Origin: Actinomycetota bacterium
GTDB lineage: Bacteria > Actinomycetota > Actinomycetes > Nanopelagicales > Nanopelagicaceae
Direction: 5' to 3'
DNA length: 13,296 nucleotides
Assembly: GCA_009705165.1 (NCBI GenBank)
Contig: WLCU01000004.1
Coordinates: 1 to 13,296, forward strand
Shown: piece after piece, positions 6,687 through 13,296 of the stretch
How positions within the stretch are numbered: the stretch's first letter is position 1
How the letters are laid out: every line of letters begins with the position of its first letter
Translations under genes and position numbers: made by a program
Notes under the pieces: model-generated
What the model was told of the DNA's origin: nothing
Database searches by the model: none
Seen by the model: the letters and a program-made list of their open reading frames with translations, nothing else

Positions 6687-7616
6687 TTAGTCGCGCGCCC
6701 GAGGGTGCGCAAGTGAATATGTTTCACGGACTTTATCGATAGTTATAAGCGTATAAATCTGCGTTGTAGTAACAGATGCATGCCCTAATAGCTCTTGTAC
6801 TACACGGATATCAGCTCCACCATCTAGAAGATGTGTGGCATATGAATGTCTAAAAACATGTGGTGATACGTGCTCTGTGATGCCTGCATCTTTTGCAGCT
6901 CTTAAAACAATATTCCAAGCCGATTGACGTGTAATTCGACCGCCACGAGAGTTCAGAAATAACGCAGAATTAGTTTTTGAATTTTTGGCAGCTAAACCTG
7001 GACGTATGCGAACTAAGTAATCATTTATCGCGGCAGTTGCAAATGATCCCAATGGAACGATTCTTTCTTTAGAACCCTTGCCTTTTAGTTTCAGAGTTGT
7101 GATTTCACCATCGTCTGTTTGAACCGTATTAATATCTGACAGGTTAATATCAATTAATTCACTTACACGGGCACCGCTGCTGTACAAAAGTTCGACCATT
7201 GTTTGATCACGCAAGGTAATAGGTTCACTCTGACGATACGCCGCATTGATTAAACTCATGATCTGATCAATAGTTAAAGCTTTTGGCAGTCGACGCTTAG
7301 CTGGTTTTGAAGTAAGACCTGAAGTTGGATCTGTAAATCCATATTCAATCGCAAGATGTTTAAAAAAAGTTCGAAGCGTTGATTCGATTCGATTAATACT
7401 GGTGACCGATAACCCTGTTTCTTTCAAAGAGATACTAAATTCATTAATTGTGTTCAGTTCTATATCGTTAAGTGCTTTGTTCCCCAGAAAATTACCGAAC
7501 TTATAAAGATCACGGTTATACGCTGCAATTGTATTTAGTGATAAACCGCGCTCAATAGTTAAATGATTGAGAAATGAAGTTACCGAGCTCTCAAAATTCA
7601 GCGCTTGCATATCCAT
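6687..7616 (-). CDS. xerD: Site-specific tyrosine recombinase XerD
   Basis: XerD, with or without a XerC partner, resolves chromosome dimers at dif near the terminus. The 309 residues contain an N-terminal SAM-like core-binding domain (about 8-95, FLNHLTIERGLSLNTIAAYNRDL) and a C-terminal catalytic domain. All six expected active-site residues are visible: Arg150 (SGARVSEL), Lys180 (GKGSKER), His253 and Arg256 (HVFRHSYATH), His279 (LLGHASV) and nucleophile Tyr288 (TQIYT). The start at 7616 overlaps the 3' end of ald by 26 bases; a second ATG two codons in (7610) is an equally possible start. There is no phage context, and the gene sits at the usual actinobacterial housekeeping position, so an integrase of a mobile element is unlikely. 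It is the last gene of the tlyA-to-xerD run. Confidence 0.93.
   Translation of the reverse strand: MDMQALNFESSVTSFLNHLTIERGLSLNTIAAYNRDLYKFGNFLGNKALNDIELNTINEFSISLKETGLSVTSINRIESTLRTFFKHLAIEYGFTDPTSGLTSKPAKRRLPKALTIDQIMSLINAAYRQSEPITLRDQTMVELLYSSGARVSELIDINLSDINTVQTDDGEITTLKLKGKGSKERIVPLGSFATAAINDYLVRIRPGLAAKNSKTNSALFLNSRGGRITRQSAWNIVLRAAKDAGITEHVSPHVFRHSYATHLLDGGADIRVVQELLGHASVTTTQIYTLITIDKVRETYSLAHPRARD
6693..6710. terminator. GC-rich stem-loop at the convergent end of xerD and the parA operon
   Basis: GCGCGCC and GGTGCGC can pair (7 pairs, one G-T) around a CGAG loop. It lies inside the last codons of xerD, 10 bases after the stop of the ribbon-helix-helix gene. Neither flank has a clean T-run, though the xerD side continues into AT-rich sequence. 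It could act as a shared bidirectional terminator. Being within a coding region it may also be coincidental. Confidence 0.3.
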
Positions 7617-8688
7617 GCGCTTTGGCTACAGCTGCGTAATAAACCTTCCCATCATGAACGTTTAATCCTTTAGCCAAATTAATATCACTACGACAAGCTT
7701 TCTCCCAGCCCAAATTCGCAATCGATAAAGCGTAAGGCAAAGTGGCATTAGTCAGCGCATAAGTAGAAGCTACTGGAACTGCTCCTGGCATATTTGCAAC
7801 ACAATAAAAAATTGAATCATGAACACGATACGTAGGTTCGGCATGCGTAGTTGGTTTTGAATCTTCAAAGCAGCCACCCTGATCAATGGCAATATCTACC
7901 AAAACCGATCCAGACTTCATCTGCTTTACTAATTCATTTGAAACTAATTTTGGTGCTTTAGCTCCATGTACTAGGACTGCTCCAATTACAAGGTCAGCAG
8001 ACTTAACTTCGCGTGCGATTGCGTGCTTAGAAGCAACTAAAGTTTTAATTCGACCTGAATAAATAGTGTCGATGTACTGCAATCTATTAATTGAGCGGTC
8101 GATAACCGTGACATCAGAGCCCATACCAACTGCAATAACAGCTGCATTTAAGCCAGCTACTCCCCCGCCAATGACTACTGTTTTACCGGGTGCAACTCCA
8201 GGAACTCCGCCGAGCAAAGTTCCGCGGCCGCCGTGAGGTTTTTGTAACGCTGTAGCTCCCACTTGTGTGGCTAAACGACCAGCAACTTCGCTCATTGGTG
8301 CAAGAAGAGGCAACTGCCCGTTAACTTCAACAGTTTCATATGCAATTGCAGTTGTGCCGCTGCCAACAAGTGCGTCAGTACATGCTTTTGAGGCTGCAAG
8401 GTGTAAATATGTAAAAAGAACTTGACCGCTTCGAAGCGAACCGTACTCACTTTCAATCGGCTCTTTTACTTTTAGAATTAGATCAGCTTGAGCCCAAACA
8501 TCTGAGGCCGAAGCTACGATCGAAGCACCCACAGAAGTGAAATCTTGATTTGTGATTGCAGAACCCACGCCTGCGTTATCTTCGATAATTACTTGATGTC
8601 CAGCCGCAACAAACTCAGACACTCCTTCTGGAGTAATAGCTACACGAGATTCATGTACTTTGATTTCTTTTGGTATGCCAACAATCAT
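7591..8688 (-). CDS. ald: Alanine dehydrogenase
   Basis: This enzyme reversibly interconverts L-alanine plus NAD with pyruvate, ammonia and NADH. Its 365 residues are close to the usual length (about 370). N-terminal substrate-binding residues are Arg15 (HESRVAI), Lys75 (KVKEP) and His96 (YLHLAA). The NAD-binding motif [10 protein letters not shown] is at 174-183 with VIDRS (195-199), and the catalytic-region Asp269 lies in VDIAIDQGG (264-272), followed by [21 protein letters not shown]. The ATG directly abuts the pyrG stop (TAA-ATG), and the 3' end overlaps xerD by 26 bases, so it is embedded in the operon. In Mycobacterium tuberculosis the slot between pyrG and xerD holds a NUDIX hydrolase gene instead. 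Ald may supply alanine or recover nitrogen and carbon from it; the direction in vivo is unknown. Confidence 0.95.
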   Translation of the reverse strand: MIVGIPKEIKVHESRVAITPEGVSEFVAAGHQVIIEDNAGVGSAITNQDFTSVGASIVASASDVWAQADLILKVKEPIESEYGSLRSGQVLFTYLHLAASKACTDALVGSGTTAIAYETVEVNGQLPLLAPMSEVAGRLATQVGATALQKPHGGRGTLLGGVPGVAPGKTVVIGGGVAGLNAAVIAVGMGSDVTVIDRSINRLQYIDTIYSGRIKTLVASKHAIAREVKSADLVIGAVLVHGAKAPKLVSNELVKQMKSGSVLVDIAIDQGGCFEDSKPTTHAEPTYRVHDSIFYCVANMPGAVPVASTYALTNATLPYALSIANLGWEKACRSDINLAKGLNVHDGKVYYAAVAKAHGYASAEF

Positions 8689-10323
8689 TTACTTACCTTT
8701 CGCTGCTACCGCTGCGCTAATTAACCCAACAAAGAGCGGGTGCGGTTTAGTTGGACGTGAACGAAGTTCTGGGTGGGCCTGCGTACCGACGTAATAAGGA
8801 TGTACCTCTTTAGGCAGTTCTACAAACTCAACTAAATCACGCTCTTGAAACATGCCTGAGAAAACTAAACCTGCAGCAGAGATTTTGTCGCGATAAAGGT
8901 TGTTCACTTCATAACGGTGACGATGTCGCTCAGAAATTTCTAACGCACCATAGGTATTTGCTACAACCGAATCCTTAAGCAGGTTAGCTTTATAAAGACC
9001 AAGGCGCATCGTTCCTCCCATGTCGCCTTCACCCTCAACTACATGTTTTTGATCATCCATTGTTGCAATTACCGGTGTACCCGCATCGGAGAACTCTGCA
9101 GAAATGGCATCGCTTATCCCCGCCAAATTTCGTGCAGCTTCAATAACCATGCATTGCAAACCAAGACATAAACCAAGCGTTGGTATTTTATTTTCGCGTG
9201 CAAATTTTAATGCACCAACTTTGCCTTCAATTCCCCGAATTCCAAATCCGCCAGGAACAACAATGGCATCTAAACCTTTGAGATGTTTCTGTGCACCATC
9301 AGCAGTTTCGCACTCATCACTTGGGATCCAAACTATTTCAATTTTGGCTTCATTTGCAAAGCCACCAGCTCGCAGTGCTTCAGAGACTGACAAATAGGCA
9401 TCAGGAAGATCAATATATTTTCCGACAAGCCCTACTCGCACGTGATGTTTTGGATGATGAACTTTTTCCAAGAGTGCATCCCATTCACCCCAAACAACTT
9501 CGTGACCGCCAAGATTTAAGCGTTTTACAACATAAGAATCAAGACCTTCTGAATGCAGCACCTTTGGAATGTCATAAATCGATGGAGCATCAACTGCTGC
9601 AACAACTGCCTCTGAATCCACATCACACATCAGGGAAATCTTTTTCTTTACGGAAAGGGGAATTTCACGATCAGATCGCAAAACAATTGCATCAGGTGCA
9701 ATACCGATGCTTCGTAATGCGGCAACCGAGTGTTGGGTTGGTTTTGTCTTTAACTCCCCTGAAGGACCAATGTAGGGAACTAGCGAAACGTGTAAATAGA
9801 AAACATTATCGCGACCCACTTCTTGGCGAATTTGGCGAATGGCTTCAAGAAATGGCTGAGATTCAATGTCGCCAACAGTCCCGCCAACTTCAGTAATTAC
9901 TAAATCGATATCTGGCGCGGCCATTGCACGGATACGTTCTTTAATCTCATTTGTGATGTGAGGAATTACTTGAACAGTTTCGCCTAAATACTCACCACGC
10001 CGTTCGCGAGCAATAACACGTGAATAAACCTGACCTGTAGTGACATTGGCTGAACCGTGAAGATTAGTATCCAAGAAACGCTCGTAGTGACCGATATCTA
10101 AATCAGTTTCTGCGCCATCATCGGTTACGAATACTTCACCGTGCTGAAAAGGATTCATTGTGCCGGGGTCAACGTTTAGATATGGATCTAGCTTTTGCAT
10201 CGTTACGCGAATGCCTCGCGTGACAAGCAATCTGCCTAGAGATGAGGCGGTGAGTCCTTTGCCAAGAGATGAGGCGACTCCGCCAGTTACAAATAAGTGT
10301 TTAGTCACATGAGGTTGGCCCAT
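8689..10323 (-). CDS. pyrG: CTP synthase
   Basis: CTP synthase converts UTP to CTP using ATP and glutamine, the last step of pyrimidine nucleotide synthesis. The N-terminal synthetase domain has [17 protein letters not shown] and [24 protein letters not shown]. The C-terminal class I glutamine amidotransferase has GGFGIRG, the catalytic cysteine in LGLCLGLQ, and the His/Glu pair in QAHPE. The frame is open to ATG 10341 (550 residues). I chose ATG 10323 (544 residues, [15 protein letters not shown]) because homologues have only a few residues before KHLFV and because AGG lies about 12 bases upstream. ATG 10341 has no visible ribosome binding site but lies just 8 bases from the recN stop and cannot be excluded. 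Confidence 0.95.
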   Translation of the reverse strand: MGQPHVTKHLFVTGGVASSLGKGLTASSLGRLLVTRGIRVTMQKLDPYLNVDPGTMNPFQHGEVFVTDDGAETDLDIGHYERFLDTNLHGSANVTTGQVYSRVIARERRGEYLGETVQVIPHITNEIKERIRAMAAPDIDLVITEVGGTVGDIESQPFLEAIRQIRQEVGRDNVFYLHVSLVPYIGPSGELKTKPTQHSVAALRSIGIAPDAIVLRSDREIPLSVKKKISLMCDVDSEAVVAAVDAPSIYDIPKVLHSEGLDSYVVKRLNLGGHEVVWGEWDALLEKVHHPKHHVRVGLVGKYIDLPDAYLSVSEALRAGGFANEAKIEIVWIPSDECETADGAQKHLKGLDAIVVPGGFGIRGIEGKVGALKFARENKIPTLGLCLGLQCMVIEAARNLAGISDAISAEFSDAGTPVIATMDDQKHVVEGEGDMGGTMRLGLYKANLLKDSVVANTYGALEISERHRHRYEVNNLYRDKISAAGLVFSGMFQERDLVEFVELPKEVHPYYVGTQAHPELRSRPTKPHPLFVGLISAAVAAKGK

Positions 10324-10349
10324 GGGAGACCAACCTATCATCGCTTTAG

Positions 10350-12077
10350 CTAACGGGCCGACAAGGGCAGTTCGAGAAGTTCGGTGGCGTGTTCACGGGC
10401 GCTAGCCGACTCCTCCATACCTGCGAGCATTCGGGCAATCTCTTCAATTCGCGCTTCATCGCGCACTGTTGTGACATTGCTTTCAGTAACTGAACCATCG
10501 GAGTTCTTAGTGACTACAAAGTGCGAATCAGCCCACGCTGCCACCTGAGGTAGATGTGTCACAACTATTACTTGCGAATGTTTAGAAAGTTCATGCAGGC
10601 GCCGTCCAACTTCAATTGCGGCTTTTCCGCCCACGCCAGCATCTACTTCATCAAATACATACGTGCCTACGGGATGTGTTGCAGCTAAGACAACTTCAAG
10701 TGCCAACATCACGCGAGACATTTCACCACCACTTGCACCTTTTGCAAGTGGCACCAGTGGTCCGTCTTTATGTCCTTGAATAAACATAGTTATTTCATCG
10801 CAACCAAGAGCTGTGAAATCAGATTCCTTTAACGCAGAATAGTCTGCGCTGGCTACCGTGCAATGAAATGAAGTGTGCGGCATTGAAAGTTGCGTGATTT
10901 CACTAGTTACCGCCTTTGCAAGTTTAAGTGCATTAACTTCGCGCAAAGAAGTAAGTGCTTTTGCCGCGGTTACTAAATCCTTCTTAATCCCTTGAAGTTC
11001 CTTTTCAAGTTCTTGCAAACGCAAATCTCCGCCTTCTAAATCGGCTATAGCATCGGCAGAACTCTCGAATTTGGAAATAAGGGCAGCTAACTCAGTTTCG
11101 ACTGAACCCGAACCGCCGTACTTTTTTATCAACGAATTAATGCTTGCCTTACGCGCATTGAGATATTCCAAACGCGCTGGATCGGCTTCTAATTTGGAAA
11201 GGTATGAGGCCAGGACGCTCTTTGCGTCATCTACTAGAAAAAAAGCTTCACTTATTTTCTGATAAAGCTCTTCAATGAGTGGGTCCTTAGAGCGAGAAAC
11301 ATCAAGTGATTTACGCACTAGCCCCAACGTAGTTAGCGTTCCAGACTCTTCTTCCTCAATAATTGAAGCGGCCGAAGTAGCAGCTATTCGCAGTTCTTCA
11401 ACACTTGAAAGCCTAGAAATTTCCGAATCTATATCGATATTTTCATTATGCGTTAATTTCAATGCTGACATTGCCGTCGTAAACTCTCGCAAAATGCCTA
11501 ACTGGGCTTCACGCGAATCGTTATTCTTCTTAATCGCGGTAATTCGAGATTTAACTTCATGATAATTTGCAAGAGTCCCCTGATACGTATTTAACGCTTG
11601 AACAAGTTTTGTCCCTGAAAAGCGGTCCAAAAGTTCGCGCTGTTTGGAACTCTTAGTCATATTCAAATTGGCAGCTTGGGCATGTACTTCAACTAAGAAT
11701 TCACTTGCAGAATTTAACGCACTTGCAGCTACTGAAATAGAGTTGCAACTCGCCTTGCTTTTTCCGTCTGCGCTAACTGTGCGGGTAATTATTACTTGAT
11801 CATCTTCAACCTGGAGTCCACATTCTTCCAAAACCGCAGATAGAGTTTTTGGCACCGAAAATTTTCCACTAGCGATAAGCCGCTCACTTCCTTTGCGGAC
11901 TAGCGAACTATCTGCCTTGCCGCCCAAAATTAAATTCAGCGCAGTTAAAATCATAGTTTTTCCGGCGCCGGTTTCTCCGGTAAGAACCGTCAAGCCTTTA
12001 GAAATCTCAAGTGTGGAGTTTTCTATTACTCCAATCGAGCGGATATTGATTTCCTCTAAAAAGGTACGTTCACTCAC
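10350..12077 (-). CDS. recN: DNA repair ATPase RecN
   Basis: RecN is an SMC-like ATPase acting early in double-strand break repair. From GTG 12077 the product is 575 residues. Walker A GETGAGKT is at 34-41, a Q-loop-like region VHAQAANL at about 131-138, long charged helical (coiled-coil) stretches at about 145-385, the ABC signature [14 protein letters not shown] at 448-461, Walker [17 protein letters not shown] at about 472-487 and the H-loop [13 protein letters not shown] at about 505-517. The frame is open upstream to ATG 12152, but that would overlap nadK by 83 bases and add an unconserved leader (MRIYLAAYLAIAWW). The GTG overlaps the nadK stop by 8 bases (GTGAGTGA) and follows a GAAGG site. 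No SOS box was noticed at its start, consistent with co-transcription with nadK. Many homologues have HGQ where this protein has HAQ. Confidence 0.92.
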   Translation of the reverse strand: MSERTFLEEINIRSIGVIENSTLEISKGLTVLTGETGAGKTMILTALNLILGGKADSSLVRKGSERLIASGKFSVPKTLSAVLEECGLQVEDDQVIITRTVSADGKSKASCNSISVAASALNSASEFLVEVHAQAANLNMTKSSKQRELLDRFSGTKLVQALNTYQGTLANYHEVKSRITAIKKNNDSREAQLGILREFTTAMSALKLTHNENIDIDSEISRLSSVEELRIAATSAASIIEEEESGTLTTLGLVRKSLDVSRSKDPLIEELYQKISEAFFLVDDAKSVLASYLSKLEADPARLEYLNARKASINSLIKKYGGSGSVETELAALISKFESSADAIADLEGGDLRLQELEKELQGIKKDLVTAAKALTSLREVNALKLAKAVTSEITQLSMPHTSFHCTVASADYSALKESDFTALGCDEITMFIQGHKDGPLVPLAKGASGGEMSRVMLALEVVLAATHPVGTYVFDEVDAGVGGKAAIEVGRRLHELSKHSQVIVVTHLPQVAAWADSHFVVTKNSDGSVTESNVTTVRDEARIEEIARMLAGMEESASAREHATELLELPLSAR

Positions 12078-12927
12078 CGCGCCAACCTTCAACTGGGAGT
12101 TTGAATTTTGCCACCAGGCGATCGCTAAATACGCCGCCAGATAGATGCGCAAGTCTTACAACATGGCTGTCCTTAGTGATGTGGACTCGATCGCCATTTG
12201 CCAACATGAAATTTCGTAGGGAGTCAGCTGATAAAACCGCTTCCGGTGAATCGACTTGCACGACTATCTGCGATTTAGGAGAAATTACAAGTGGACGCGA
12301 AAAAAGAGCATGCGCAGAAATTGGAAGTACTACTAAAGCATCAACGTCAGGCCAAAGAACCGGGCCGCCTGCAGAAAATGCATACGCTGTTGATCCTGTT
12401 GGAGTTGAGCAAATCAAACCATCACATCCCCATCTAGAAATAGGACGCCCATCAATTTCCAGAAAGAGTTCAACCATTGTTGTTTTTTCACGTTCGACCG
12501 TTACTTCATTAAGTGCCCATCCTTCAGCAACAATTTCACCCTCACGTTTAACGGCATATTTTAAAACCATGCGTGAATCAACTACATAACTGCGGTCTGA
12601 AATTGCTTTCACGATAGTTTGTAAAGGTGGTTTGTCCACTTCTGCCAAGAATCCAACATGGCCGAGATTGACCCCCAGCAATGGAATTTGCTGTTCGCGT
12701 GTTGCTTCGGCAGCTCGAAGAATTGTTCCATCACCACCAAGTACGACTGCAACTTCTAGCTGAGGCAAAGATTCGATATCGCACTTAACTACACCAGAGA
12801 TTGAAACATCGGAAATGGTAAAGAGGGAAAAACCTGCCGACTGGAAATCTTTAGCTAATTCAGTCGCTGCAGATATCGCCTGTTCGCGCCCAGGATTGCA
12901 TACAAGTAAAAGATTACGAGTGCTCAT
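12070..12927 (-). CDS. nadK: NAD kinase
   Basis: NAD kinase phosphorylates NAD to NADP and so sets the NADPH supply. The 285 residues contain the diagnostic GGDGT at 64-68, NLGHVGFLAE at 87-96, the Asn140-Glu141 pair in ALNEVTVER, and DGLICSTPTGSTAYAFSAGGP at 169-189 (the nucleotide-binding loop of the family). LPISAHALFSRPLV follows, then DGDR-like NGDRVHI. Its ATG abuts the tlyA stop (TAA-ATG) and its 3' end overlaps recN, so tlyA, nadK and recN should be translated from one message. This tlyA-nadK-recN order is also found in Mycobacterium and Bacillus relatives. Confidence 0.96.
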   Translation of the reverse strand: MSTRNLLLVCNPGREQAISAATELAKDFQSAGFSLFTISDVSISGVVKCDIESLPQLEVAVVLGGDGTILRAAEATREQQIPLLGVNLGHVGFLAEVDKPPLQTIVKAISDRSYVVDSRMVLKYAVKREGEIVAEGWALNEVTVEREKTTMVELFLEIDGRPISRWGCDGLICSTPTGSTAYAFSAGGPVLWPDVDALVVLPISAHALFSRPLVISPKSQIVVQVDSPEAVLSADSLRNFMLANGDRVHITKDSHVVRLAHLSGGVFSDRLVAKFKLPVEGWRGE

Positions 12928-13296
12928 TTACTGTGGGCCAATCGCAATAGCTTGATCCAAATCTAAATGATTAATTTCAGGTGCGCCTCTACGTAGCCAC
13001 AAGAAATACTCAACGTTTCCAGCAGGACCAGGCAATGGACTAGCCGCAATCCCTAAAGTTCCTAAACCTACGTCATATGCAGAATCTGCAACTTCAATGA
13101 CGGCAGCTTTGCGTAGTGCAGGATCTCGAACTACACCACCGGCACCAAGTTTTTCGCGACCAACTTCAAATTGTGGTTTTACCATGACGACGAAATCAGC
13201 ATCAGATTTGGAAACAGCGGCAAGTGCGGGTAAAACAAGGGTGAGTGAAATAAAAGATAAATCTGCAACAACTAAATCAATTGGTTCGCCGATTAC
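12928..13296 (-). CDS. tlyA: TlyA-family rRNA 2'-O-methyltransferase (3' part only)
   Basis: Only the last 122 residues are inside the window; the open frame continues beyond base 13296. TlyA methylates the 2'-hydroxyl of cytidines in 16S and/or 23S rRNA, and in mycobacteria this makes ribosomes sensitive to capreomycin. Visible are the Rossmann-fold strand DLVVADLSFISLTLVLPAL, the KPQFEVGREKLGAGGVVRD segment that carries the conserved lysine, and the closing GPAGNVEYFLWLR with the conserved glutamate (VE). These two belong to the K-D-K-E set expected of the fold. The N-terminal S4 domain is outside the window. A start at the internal ATG 13185 would remove the methyltransferase core, so I treat that ATG as internal. 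Confidence 0.93.
   Translation of the reverse strand, partial: VIGEPIDLVVADLSFISLTLVLPALAAVSKSDADFVVMVKPQFEVGREKLGAGGVVRDPALRKAAVIEVADSAYDVGLGTLGIAASPLPGPAGNVEYFLWLRRGAPEINHLDLDQAIAIGPQ

Noticed and set aside
6719..6734. A parS-like half site (TGTTTCACG) close to parA
   Set aside because: Only the left half of the palindromic parS consensus is present; the right half does not match, and it lies inside the xerD coding sequence.
6687..7616. The tyrosine recombinase as an integrase of a mobile element
   Set aside because: Its length, intact XerD motifs, operon position after ald and pyrG, and the lack of phage genes, tRNA or attachment-site repeats all point to housekeeping XerD.
9291..9896. 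A 201-codon plus-strand open frame
   Set aside because: It lies entirely antisense to the well-supported pyrG coding region, has a low-complexity Gln/His/Leu-rich product typical of a shadow frame, and matches no family I recognise.
12078..12152. An upstream ATG start for recN giving a hydrophobic leader
   Set aside because: It would overlap nadK by 83 bases, add residues not expected in RecN, and lacks support compared with the GTG start that overlaps the nadK stop by 8 bases.
12101..12589. A 162-codon plus-strand open frame
   Set aside because: It is antisense to nadK, whose motifs are complete, and it has no ribosome binding site or recognisable domain.

Overview
This window looks like a chromosomal housekeeping segment of a small-genome, moderately AT-rich actinobacterium. 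The protein set and order (tlyA-nadK-recN-pyrG ... xerD ... parA/scpA-scpB-rluB ... cmk-der) match a neighbourhood widely conserved in Actinobacteria, including Mycobacterium. The low GC (hand tallies of sample lines run from about 32% to 58%), very short gene spacings and overlapping starts and stops fit streamlined freshwater lineages such as the Nanopelagicales (acI). That placement is inference from gene order and composition; no rRNA is present to confirm it.

Layout. Positions 13296 to 6687, minus strand: a compact run of tlyA (3' part), nadK, recN, pyrG, ald and xerD. Its genes abut, overlap or sit within 30 bases of each other, so it is probably one transcription unit. Positions 5391 to 6682, plus strand: a two-gene unit encoding a ParA-type ATPase and a small protein with a predicted ribbon-helix-helix domain. 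It converges on xerD with only 4 bases between stop codons. Positions 5309 to 3137, minus strand and divergent from parA: scpA, scpB and rluB. After a 270-base AT-rich spacer with repeats, the minus strand continues with aroH, tyrA and a fused cmk-der gene that runs off the left edge.

How the genes fit together. Chromosome maintenance is the main theme: RecN (break repair), XerD (dimer resolution), a ParA ATPase with a DNA-binding partner, and ScpA/ScpB (the SMC condensin subunits). Ribosome and RNA maturation is the second (TlyA, RluB, Der). Nucleotide and cofactor supply is the third (Cmk, PyrG, NadK). AroH and TyrA catalyse consecutive steps from chorismate through prephenate toward tyrosine, and Ald interconverts alanine and pyruvate.

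The parts most worth a second look are the parA/ribbon-helix-helix pair, which resembles plasmid type Ib partition modules but lies on a chromosome beside condensin genes; the repeat-bearing spacer upstream of aroH; and a hairpin that would hide the rluB ribosome binding site. I saw no tRNA, rRNA, CRISPR array, insertion sequence or phage gene.
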